Below are positions 1 through 10,400 of a DNA stretch of 64,000 bases, piece after piece. The stretch comes from Caprimulgus europaeus (lineage: Eukaryota > Chordata > Aves > Caprimulgiformes > Caprimulgidae). The stretch is from NCBI GenBank assembly GCA_907165065.1, contig OU015542.1, positions 744,001 through 808,000 on the forward strand, read 5' to 3'. The notes under the pieces are model-generated. The model saw only the letters and a list, made by a program, of their open reading frames with translations. It was not told the DNA's origin and ran no database searches. Position numbers and translations under genes: made by a program. Position 1 is the first letter of the stretch; the number at the start of each line of letters is the position of its first letter.

Positions 1-339
1 ACTGTGTGCATCTCAGCATGGGACAAATTCCAGCTAGCTGGCTGTGGTGGAGTTGTTGTCCAGGAAGGAGCCACGCTTTGGCTATTTTTTATTGCTTGAA
101 CATGCATTTGTTGTATCAGATAATGTGGAGCAGGAGTAGATGTCATGTTCCTCTGTTTCCACTGCCACTGTGTGCCCTGTGAGCCCCAGAAGAGAGCCAG
201 TTCTTCCCCATGCTTCTGTGGGTGAGAGGTGCCCAATCTCTCTTGGGTTTCCAATGTGGGTGGAGGTCTCCTCAACAAGAGCTCTGAACCAGAGCTCTGA
301 ACACCTCCCTCTGCCCTGCACAGGTACAGGTGTTGTGTC
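1..339. other. Unique sequence, nothing recognised
   Basis: No repeat or exon is evident. A small 13-bp direct duplication based on GAGCTCTGAACC occurs at about 278-303. Confidence 0.5.
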
Positions 340-531
340 ACCTCCCAAACACTGCTTGCACTGGAATAAGCTGCCCAGAGAGGGTGTGGAGTCTCCATCT
401 CTGGAGATGTTCAAACCCACCTGGACCTTTTCCTGTGCAACCTGGTGTAGGGAACCTGCTTTGGCAGGGGGATTGGACTGGATGATCTCCAGAGGTCCCT
501 TCCAACCCCACCAGGCTATGATTCTGTGCTC
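340..531 (+). mobile_element. CR1 LINE, 3' fragment
   Basis: From about AAGCTGCCCAGAGAGG onward the sequence follows the avian CR1 3' end: the block about a wrongly open 'TGGAGTCTCC' stretch, then TTGGACTGGATGATCTCC and GGTCCCTTCCAACCCC, and a terminal GCTATGATTCTGTG. The 3' end points right, so the element is on the plus strand. It is strongly 5'-truncated. Confidence 0.9.
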
Positions 532-2767
532 TGGCACAGAGCATCACAAAGCATGTCCGTCAGCATATGAGCTGGGGTTGCCACCCCGGGCTGCTGTGAG
601 GGACTCCGTAGTGTCACGGGTTTATCCCTTCCTCTTGCCCTTGAGCAAACCCCCTTGGGATGGCTGAAGGCTTACCTGCCAGGCAGCCCAGGCAGCTTCA
701 CATCCCATCTCAGCATCCCTCCCTTGTAGCGTTAGAAGTGGGTGGGCAAGGATCTGGACCCCGGGGTTGGTGGGGTACCCCCTGGCAGCAGGGAGAGGAG
801 GTCCCTGGGAGGCAGCAGAAGCCAAGGTGATGCATTCCCCCTTCTGCTGGTGTCCCTTGCTGTGGAGAAGGCAATTTCCCTGCCTGTATGCTGTGAAAAC
901 CATCCTCCTGGCACTGAACCTTGTCCTTGGATGTGAGTGGCTCAGTAGGACGTGCAGGCATTATAGCACCCAGCTCACCGTGTTGACACAGGCTCCTGGG
1001 AGAACAGCATCAATAGCAGGTGAATATTAATACTAACAGGAGGAGACAGAGCCATTGTTTACCCTGCTTTTGTTAATCAGTTTGTTTCCATTCGTGATCC
1101 CAAAATGAAATTAAAAGGCTGTTTACACTGCTGAATTGTCATCTGCTCCAGCAGGTAAAAGCACTTTGGCAGAGAAATAATGGAGCCATGGACAGATTTG
1201 TGTCAAAAATATGTGCATATTTTCCCACCGAAGGATTTGTTTGAAATGAGCTGGAATCTCATGCCTTTGTGTTTAAATAAAACATCAGCCAACAGCCACC
1301 CACACATGCTGCTGGGATGCTGTGGCCCTGGAACAAGTTCACCTTAAAACCAGCTGAGCTGAAGACTTTTTCCATGCCAGATTCAAAGGTGATTTTTTCC
1401 AAGACCAAAGATGGCCTTGGGGGGTAGCTTAAGGATTCAGAATATGTTTGAAGGAAAAATCCAATCCTGACACCAAAGAAAGATGGGAGAGTGTGCACAG
1501 GGCTGCAGTTTGTCCTCAAAAGCTTGTGCTAAATTGCAGTGGAGGGGGAGGACAAGGTATTTCTGTCTCAACAGCAAGAGCCAAATTATTTTCTCTGGTG
1601 CTGCAGTGCAACCCAGCACAGAATGGGGCCCTTGCACCTGCCTCAAAAGGCTGAAAAATCCAATTCTGATCATTTTTGCTCCAGCAGCACTAAATTTATA
1701 ACCCAGCACAAGGAAGACAAGATCTAAAAACCAATTTAGCAAAAAATAGCCTTTGCAACTAAAAATTAATGCTTCGAACGGCCTAAATGAAGCTTGAAAA
1801 TAGCTTTTTTTCTGCTCCAACCGATGATTCACGTGCCTATTTGCAAACAATTCAAATGCAGTAAATTGAGAGGAAATATAAATCAGGTTCCTAAGTGAAG
1901 CTGCATAAATCCAATAAATGATTGATGAGAGAATCCTGTTTTAAGACGCTGCTGTCTGTCTCCAGTGCTGAGGCAGAAAATAATGGGGCCTTCGCCTCTT
2001 TGGTCTGTGCTGAATGAAGCGAGTTTGCACCGACCTCTGGTCCTCACTCAAGGTCAGAGGCAGCTTTCTCTCTCCACCTGGCCAAGCTGCCCAAAAAGAG
2101 AAGAGCAAAGTAAGGCTGTGCTCACCCAAGGGCCTGGCAGGGATCATTGTGGTCTCTCCCCCAGAGAGGAGGAGGGGAATGGACTCACCGTGCTGCAGAG
2201 GAGCCAGAGCCTGCAGTGCAGCCCTCCAAGGGGTTTGGTGGTCCCACAGAAACGTGGTTGCTGACATGGACCTGGTGCCACGTGCACCAAAAGCACGACT
2301 CAGCCAGCCTGGAGCTGTGCCCTGGCTCGGGGCAAAGGAGCGGCCGTGCCTGACCAGTGCTGGCTCTGCAGCTGGACCTTGCCGTGCTCCTCTGCTCGCA
2401 GGGCAGGTCTGGGGCTGGATGTGCCCTGGTGAGAAGCTCCTGGCGGCTTTGTGCTCTCTGCTTTACTCTGCATGTGGGGACATGGCTCCTGCTGGCACAT
2501 GGGCAGTCTCAGCTCTGCTCTTGGAGCACAACTTCCAAGCTGGAAAAATGGCTGGAGTTGGCATGTTCCCAGAGCTGATGACTGTGGCAGATGAACAATA
2601 GTGCAGAGACCAGAATATCTACCCAGGATTTACTCAAATCCAGCTAAGGCTTCTGCATGCTGCAAGCTATCCTGGGGCTGCTGGCGCAGTGCAGTGTCCA
2701 AACCTTTGACTGGAGGTGCAGGGGTAACCCACTGTACATGGGAGCTGTTTGCCAGAAAGGGGGTTGT
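532..2767. other. Unique non-coding sequence with two AT-rich stretches that look like conserved elements
   Basis: No coding exon seen. Segments 1040-1260 and 1740-1960 are AT-rich, non-repetitive and contain homeodomain-like TAAT/ATTA cores, unlike the surrounding GC-richer sequence. Calling them conserved is inference only. Confidence 0.4.
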
Positions 2768-3062
2768 GGCCAGAACACAATCCCAGAATTGCCTGGGTTG
2801 GAAAAGCCCTTTGAGATCATCGAGTCCAACCATGAACCCAACACTGACCAGTCCCCGACTGAGCCCTGTCCCTCAGCACTGTGTCTGCACGACTCTTCAA
2901 TCCCTCCAGGGATGGGGACTCCACCACTGCCCTGGGCAACCCCTTCCCATGCCTCAGAACCCTTTCAGCGAAGAAATTCTTCCTCACATCCCATCTCAAC
3001 TGCCCTGGGCACAACTGGAGCCCATTTCCTCTTGTCCTGTCCCTTGGTCCTTGGTTGAACAG
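2768..3062 (-). mobile_element. CR1 LINE, 3' fragment (inverted partner of 6935-7437)
   Basis: Reverse-complement CR1: the 3' tail (AATCCCAGAATTGCC, GGGTTGGAAAAGCCC, GAGATCATCGAGTCCAACC) is at the left, with the CR1 3' UTR body to the right ending near CTTGGTTGAACAGACTG. It is about 290 bp, and over its whole length it matches the right part of the plus-strand copy at 6935-7437, with roughly 17 differences in 285 bp by eye. Confidence 0.92.
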
Positions 3063-4181
3063 ACTGAGCATGTTTCTCATGTGTAGTTCCTGGCCATTGT
3101 TCCTTGTTTTCCTTGTGACCAGCAGCTCCAGTGGTGACTGTGCCTGGGGTGCTGGGTGATCTGTGCTCTTCCCCAGCTCTGTTTCTGGCAGAATCACCCA
3201 TGCAGTGTGCAGGGCAGATAGCCAGCTCTGGGGCCCCACACCAGCTTCTGATTGGTGTCTGATGTGAGCACCAAGCCTGCAGTGGGTGGTGAATCTTTAA
3301 CATACCAGCAGCTCAGTCAGCAAACCCCTAAGGGAAGTCAGTCTGAGAAACAGAAGGGATCTGGGTACCCTGTCCAGCACAGAGCTGGTGCCAGAATATC
3401 CTGAGTCCCCTGAAGGACTGGTTGCTTGTCCTGCTTGGCTTGAACAGCTCTGCAGGCATTTGCAGACTGGGGTATGTCCCATGTTGCTGATGCAGCCCTG
3501 ATGACTGGCAGCCCCAAGCAGCTTTTTCCATCCACAGAGTGATGGGTGCATTGGGAGAGGGACAGCTCTCACACTACTTGCAGCCCTGGAGTGGAGTGTG
3601 ATACTTCTGGGTTGCCGCTTTTCCCATCTTTTCTGAAGAAGGAGAACCTGAGAAAATAAACAGCGGATTCCTGGGGACAACATGATGCTAGACTGTGTCC
3701 CCATGTTCCTGCCTTGATCTCTGTGACCTTGGGTGGTATCAGAGCAGATCACCCCTGAATAGACCTTGCATTTCACCTCAACCATTGCCCTGTCCTGCCC
3801 CACCATCAAGTTGCTGAAATGTGAGATGAGAGGACGGTTTGCTTAGGCAGCACAGCCGGCAACGTGATGCTCTGGCTACCAGGGTGCCAGGATGACCCTG
3901 GGCAAAAAACAGAGCCGTGTTGTTCCCTGCTTTGCCTTGGGATTGGGAGGTTCAACCACTTTTTTTCTTCACCTGGCAGGTCAAGACAGCTGCCATCAGC
4001 TCCTGCTTCTGTGCAGCCTGGCATAAATCAGCATCAGTGGAACAAAGTGGCTTGTCTCCGCTCCAAGTTGTCCGTGTTGGATTTGGCTCTGACACAAGTT
4101 TTCATGAAAAATTTATTTTGTGAGAAAATGAATTTTCAATCAAACTAGGCATTTCTGCATAAAATATATTGACATTTTCCC

Positions 4182-4199
4182 TTTTTTTTTTTTTTTTTT
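4182..4199. repeat. Poly(T) tract
   Basis: Eighteen consecutive T bases. No LINE or SINE body is recognised on either side, so this is a simple homopolymer and not an identified insertion tail. Confidence 0.85.
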
Positions 4200-5388
4200 C
4201 AATGATACTGTTCCCTTCCTTTCTTCTCTCACCCTCATCCAGAGACAAGCACAAAAATAATTCAGAAGCAGTGTTAATTTTTCAGTGAAGGTGTCTGGGT
4301 TTGGGTAACAGAGGACTGCATATTTTTAGAGAAAATCAAATATTTTTCATCAAAACTGAGGAAAAGTCAGTTTTCAGAAATGAAGCCAACAACTGTTAGA
4401 GTAGTGGGGAAATGATAACTGTCTGATAATCAGTTTGCAGAGAGAAAATGGGATCTGAAACAAGCCAGGCTGCAGCACAGGAGGAGGATGCTGTGTCCCA
4501 CCCAGCCTCTTGGCTCTGACCATGCAGAGCAATGGGAAGAGTGGGGACAACAGCGTCAGTGGTCTTGGGTCCCTCCTCCTGCTCATGGCTAAAAGCCCAA
4601 GATATGCTTCACCCTGAGGGAGTTCACTGGGGCTGTCCTGCTCACAGCAGGCTCTGCCCAGTCCTCCTTTCCATCCTAATGAGGCTGGATCAGGCACCAA
4701 ATTACTCTACCCCAGTGACAAACAGCATGTTGGGCACAGAAATGAAGAGGCAGCGTCTGGGGTCCCGAGGGACACCCGCTCTGTGATGGAGCTGATTTCC
4801 ACACACCCAAGTGGGCTGGCTGCTGCTGGGGAGGTTGCCAGCCCCTGGTGCCCTGGGTTTAGCTTTCTTCTGCCCTGTTTCTGCCTGGCCCATTGACACG
4901 CCGAGGAAAGCTCAGCTTTGCAAAAGCTCCATGTGACAAAAGTCTCTTACAAAGGCAAAGGCTTGGCTTCTTCAAGCCATGATGTATCTGCCCTGTATCT
5001 GCCATTCCTCCCAGGAGGTGACTGGAGGTCCTCCATCCTTTGGGTGTTTGGCTCAAGGCCAGCACGGGAGCCTGGGCTGTGGCCATGCGACAACCACACC
5101 GGATCAAGCAGCAGCTTCTGAGCGATGCAGAACAAAATGTCCCACATTCCCACCCCTGTGTTTTGAGGGGCAGAGACCACATCTCCCCACATAACACTTT
5201 GCTTTTATCACAGCTGAGCTAATCAGTGAGAAAGGTCTTTGGGGCTTCCCCAGATGTCCTTGCTGAAGTTATCTGATGTTAACTCATAACCTGTGACCCC
5301 ACAACAGCCCTGAGCAGGCTGTTCATTTCCACTCCCTCAGCTCATCCTGGGAGCAAAGGGTGCTGGTACAAGAGAGGTTTTGGGATCC

Positions 5389-5416
5389 CAGCAGTTGAAG
5401 TACAGCAGTTGAAGCT
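5389..5416. repeat. 14-bp tandem duplication
   Basis: CAGCAGTTGAAGTA is followed immediately by CAGCAGTTGAAGCT, with 12 of 14 bases identical. Confidence 0.8.
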
Positions 5417-6007
5417 GTCAAGTCACTGTACTCTATCTGCTGTATGGGGGATCCTACTGGCTGCCCTTCAGAGGAGCAGAGCTGGCTCTGGAGAGGCCTC
5501 AGCAAGATTCATCCCACCAGCTGTGGCTGGCAGCTGGCTCAGGCACACGGCCTTGGGAAATTTTTGTCATTTTCCAGCTCTTGCTCTTTTGCAGGACTAG
5601 CAGAATTTCTGAGTGTAGAGACATTTGTCAATTAGCATAATTAAAGCACTGCAAACTCATCCAGATTCGCAGATCCCCGTGCTGGCTCCCCTGAGACTCA
5701 CCACTTCTCTCCCATGAATTATTTATTGGCAGGGCTGTTTCAAACAGGCCCCCTCTGTCTGCTGCGTCTGCTCCAGATTTCGTCTCTCCGAGTGGAGACA
5801 ATGCTGTGCTCCTCCGAGGCAGAGCGTGGGGAAAGGAACGACTCCATTTGCCACAGCCCTTCCTTTTACTCTGCCCATCAGGTGAGAACAAGGGAACTCC
5901 CTTGAAACTGTGGGGCTGCCTGTCGAGAGTGAGCTGAAGGAAATGTCTGTGCCAGCAGCAGAGATTCCCATGGAGCTGCCTGTAGCACAACCGGGTCTTC
6001 ACAAACA

Positions 6008-6066
6008 CGCACACAGAACTGCAGGGTTGGAAGGGACCTCAGGAGATCATCTAGTCCAGCCTCCAT
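6008..6066 (-). mobile_element. CR1 LINE, short 3' end fragment
   Basis: GAACTGCAGGGTTGGAAGGG, then ACCTCAGGAGATCATC and TAGTCCAGCCTCC, is the reverse complement of a CR1 3' terminus. Only about 60 bp is recognisable, from a different subfamily than the copy at 2768. Confidence 0.8.
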
Positions 6067-6934
6067 GTGCATTGTCAACAGGAGCTCAGGGCGCCTGGCA
6101 CCTCTGCCCTGCACAAATATTTGCCCATTTCTCCTTGCATGGGGTGTTAGGGCTTTGCATGGGACAGACTGTGACATCTTTCCAGCCCCATGTGCTGTGG
6201 GGAAGGCGAAGGGTCAGTCTGCCAGCAGTCACACTGCATCCAGGCATCCCAAGCTCTCTTGTGTGCTCCCCTTCTCCCATGGCACTTGAGCTCTAGTGAG
6301 AGCATCCATTCACTGGCTCGCTTGCCAGAAAACACGTTTCCCTGGTTCAAGCACACAAAAAATAAGAGATAACACAAGAGAGAGAGACAGAGAAAGGCAG
6401 GAACAAGTGGTAAGTACATAGAGATCTTGCTTGTGTTTGCAGGCTCTCCCTGACAGAGCTGAGTATGTGTTTGTAAATCCCACATCGGAAGAATACAAAT
6501 ATTTGTGCTGCAGAAACACTTCTGATGAAGTCCTGGTGCTCTCTTTCTCAATTCCTTTTAGCCTTTTGGAGGACCGTGTGCTTCTTGGTCTGGGGGAGCC
6601 CTGCAGACAGCGTGGCTCTGGAAGGCAAACCCCTGAATGCTGCAGCTCCTTCCTTGTCCCATGGCTGTGAAAGCTCCTCACCAGCAGCATCCACAGCACC
6701 AGGAGCTCAGCACTGCCCACCAAAGATGGGCAAAGTTGCAGCCACTTTCCTTGCATTTCTCAGCAGTGTTTGAGGAGCAGAGTGGGGCCAAAGCAAGAAT
6801 GCAGCTTGTCACGGGCAGGGTTTGTGCTGCAGCTACACCCTGTGCTCACAGCTGGGCTCCTGCCTGTCCTGGCACAGCTCAGACCCAGGTTTGGGACCCA
6901 AAAGACCTGGGTGGCCTCAGGGGCAGGGATTGTG
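6067..6934. other. Unique non-coding sequence
   Basis: Nothing recognised apart from a short GA-rich run (about 6375-6400). The open frames here show no family similarity. Confidence 0.4.
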
Positions 6935-7437
6935 GGCCCCTCACTCCAAGAAGGACATGGAGGTGCTGGAGCGTGTCCAGAGAAGGGAACGGAGCTGGGG
7001 AAGGGTCTGGAGCACAAGTGTGCTGAGTTCCCAGCTGAGGGAACTGAGGGTGCTGAGCCTGGAGAAAAGGAGGCTGAGGGGAGACCTTCTGGCTCTGTCC
7101 AAGTCCCTGCAAGGAGGGTGGAGAGAGGTGGGGCCGGGTCTGTTGAACCAAGGACCAAGGGACAGGACAAGAGGAAATGGGCTCCAGTTGTGCCCAGGGC
7201 AGTTGAGATTGGATGTGAGGAAGAATTTATTTGCTGAAAGGGTTCTGAGGCATTGGAAGGGGTTGCCCAGGGCAGTGGTGGAGTCCCCATCCCTGGAGGG
7301 ATTGAAGAGTCGTGTAGACACAGTGCTGAGGGACATGGGTCAGTGGGGGACTGGTCAGTGTTTGGTTCATGGTTGGACTCGATGAGCTTCAAGGGCTTTT
7401 CCAATCCAGGTGATTCTGGGATTGGGTGATTCTGTGA
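6935..7437 (+). mobile_element. CR1 LINE, 3' fragment of about 500 bp
   Basis: Begins near CCCCTCACTCCAAGAAGG, continues through GGAGCGTGTCCAGAGAAGGG and CTGAGCCTGGAGAAAAGGAG, and ends with TGGTTGGACTCGATGAGC and tail remnants GATTCTGGGATT and GATTCTGTG. The order and content follow the 3' end of CR1. The last ~290 bp is the inverted counterpart of the copy at 2768-3062. Confidence 0.93.
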
Positions 7438-10400
7438 AATCCAAATGCAGTGGGTGGTTCCAGTGCTGAGTGTGTCCAGGTGTCAGTCGCTGTGTACAGC
7501 TTTGCTGAGCAGTGGTGCAAAATGATCTGAAGATCGAGTACGTGGGTGTGAAATGATGCTGGGGCAAGGAGTGGTCCAGTAAGACCAGAGCTGCGCTTTC
7601 CAGTCTGATGTGCTGGGCTGATGTTTCACTCTGGACCTTGGTTTGGTGAGGGATTTTGGAGTTGCAAATTCAGCCCTAAAAAGTTGCTATCTGCCAAAAT
7701 TTTAGATGCCTGTGCAGTTATCCTCTCCCCACCCATGAATATGCATAGGGACGTGGCTTTTAATAACATAAGCACTTGCTATTTGATCTCCTGGAGCTGT
7801 GCCAGCCCTGAGGCTGCTATGGGAGGGAATGGCAGTAGTGGGGGCTGAACTGGGATTGGTGCTAGATGGGAGATTTCTGGTTCTTTGCTATCATGGGCCC
7901 TTTTGTTGCCTGCCAAGGGGGGCAGTGGGGACTCCTGGCAATGCTGGTGGTGGGCTTCACTGGATATAGAGCTGAAAGCTTTGTACTAGGAGTCTGGAGT
8001 GTTTATTCTGGAGAGCCCTGGCTCTTGCCATGCTCATCAGAAGGTGTGATCACACCTGCAGCAGCAAGGCCCCCATGTGTAATTTTCAGCTCCTGTCCCC
8101 TTTGTTAAATCAGACGAGGCGAGAAATGGTACAATGCAGTTGGGGGCTATTGTGAAAAACCTCTGCAAAGGATTTTCACAGTGTGATGGAAGCTAGAATA
8201 TTCATCTGGGCTTCTTAGTTTTTATTTCTATTTATTTATTTATTTATTTGTTTTCCTGGAGACTGCTGTTGCTGATGTATTATTTATACAGCAGGAAATT
8301 AGACTCTGAGGACTCAAGTATTCTTCAAATATGCTTCCTAATTCTGTCAATTAAGAATGCACAGGCTGCTGGGTCTCTGGCTTGAGAAGAGCTCCAGAGG
8401 AGTGAAAGCTGCCCCTGGTCATTGCTCTGATGTGCTGCATTAACGGCACTCTATAGACATTTCAGCTGGAGAAAACAGATCTTGGTCCCAAAATCAAATG
8501 TGTGAGATGCTGGGAGTGTTATAGACAGCAGCTCTTGCTGACTGCAATGGGACAAATAACTTCCCTGTGCTCTGGAAAGGAAATACTGAAGCCCTGAATG
8601 TGTGGCCTCTTGTTGTTGTGTTCTGTAATGAAATCTGGTGCTTTTCATTGCTATTAACAAATGGCTGCCAAAGCTGGGACACCACTGTTAAGAGTTAGGG
8701 GTCATTTACTCTCTAATTAATGCTTCATGTGCTCCCAGTGTAGTTCTAGATTAAATGAGCTGGCAGGTAATTAATACATAAAAGAGCATCATCTCTACTT
8801 TACCACCTTTTCTTAACCAACAGGCATTTGTGTATGGGTTTGGAAGTCTCCTCTGCACCAGGGCGTGGGGAGGTGTTCCTGGCCGTGGAAGAGGGCTTGG
8901 GCACAGGGCTGCAGGATGGACTGTTCTTGCCTCCCATGGGAAAGGGAATGTCACAGGGCAGGGGGAAGGAGGAAGCAGACTGACCCTGAAATGCAGTTGG
9001 ACTTGGGGCTGCACCTCGAGCTTCCAGCACCAAGCTGGGAAACAGAGTGTTGCCTTCTACAGCAAAATGCTCAGCCCTGATCTGTGACTGAAGATGTTCA
9101 TTTTGTAGCCAGGAAGAAGCAGTGGGGGGTTGAGGCCGTGCTTGCCAGCACAGTTGCCAATGCTTTGGTGCATTTTCTGCAGAAGGATGTCAGGCACAGG
9201 AAGATCTAAATGCTTGTGTGTTGCTATGAGAAAGGTGAGACTTCTCAGAGGACAACCCCTTCGTCCCCTCCTGTCTCTTATGGGCTGAACAAGATCCCTC
9301 CTACCACCCCACGAACACTCTGTGCTCTCTGGCTGAGGGAAGGAGGTTTATGGCTGCTGCACAGTTTTCCTTTTTTTTCTTTGCTACAAATTTAATGTCC
9401 ACTGCAAATGCAGATCTCCATTTGGAGGAGGAATAAATGCCTGCAGTGTCTGCTCTGCACAGACGTGATAACTCATTGTGGAGGACAGGGACACATCACT
9501 CTGTGCAGCGCTTGCGCGAGTCCTGCCCAAGGGCTCTGGGGACGGGAGTGGCAGTATGGGCAAGCACCCTCACTGCTCTAGGTTGGGGCTGGACAGGTGA
9601 TCCCTCTTCTCCTGGGGTGCTCTTCAGTACTGCACACCAAGGACCAGTCCAGAAAAGGATTGATTCCTCTGTGTCCCTGGGAGCATGGATCTGGCCCCTG
9701 TGCAGGGCAGAGATGCCCCCACCACTCTTCAGCTCTTCCCAGTCCCCAAAGCCTTGCAGATGACACCACAGTGACTGACATCCCACGGCCTGTGTGAAGT
9801 GAGCCGTGGATCCCTGGTCACAGGGGAGGAGAAAAATAATTTATCTTGTTTTCTGTAACCCTTAATGGCCTTAGCAATGTTTCTCTCTCTCTCTCCTTTG
9901 TCAACTAAGCAAGTTTTCCCTCCCAGTCTTCTGTAGCACCATCCCGTGTTGAAAACCCTACCTTCTGGGAGCATGAGTTTAATTTTTAAAGTGGTTTGTA
10001 GTCATGATAGCTGCAGAAAAAAGATGAAATAACTCACCCATTGGGATTCACACAGCAAAACCACAAATCAACAGATCTGCAATGCTGATTAGCTGAAATA
10101 AATGCCATATGCTGTTTTAGTGCTTGTGTGTCACATAGACTTGTGCATGGGGTCCTGGACATGGAAAGTGTCCTTTCCACTGTTTTCCAAGTGGCTGTGC
10201 AGCCAGAGCCCAAAACATGAGCACGTCCCTGTGCAAGTAGCTTTGCATGAGAAGCAGAGATGCTGGAGGGTGAGTGTGGCCCCTGTGCTACTTTCATGGT
10301 TGCTGTAGAGTGGTAGAGCATTGATGGTCCTGTCTCAGCTTCCCCAGGAGCATGGAGTTAGTACCACTGTCAGTAGAGTGCTTCAGAGCAGAGCTGAGAA

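Larger units (their letters stand above)
3063..6007. other. Unique non-coding sequence
   Basis: No exon or full repeat recognised. It holds an 18-base T run (4182-4199) and a 14-bp tandem duplication (CAGCAGTTGAAGTA then CAGCAGTTGAAGCT) at 5389-5416. Confidence 0.45.

Noticed and set aside
2014-2601. 195-codon plus-strand frame
   Set aside because: Overlapped by similar-length frames on both strands in a GC-richer stretch; no recognisable domain.
6760-7404. 214-codon minus-strand frame, and a similar frame at 2657-3058 on plus
   Set aside because: Both are translations of the non-coding strand of CR1 3' sequence; their mutual similarity only reflects the shared repeat.
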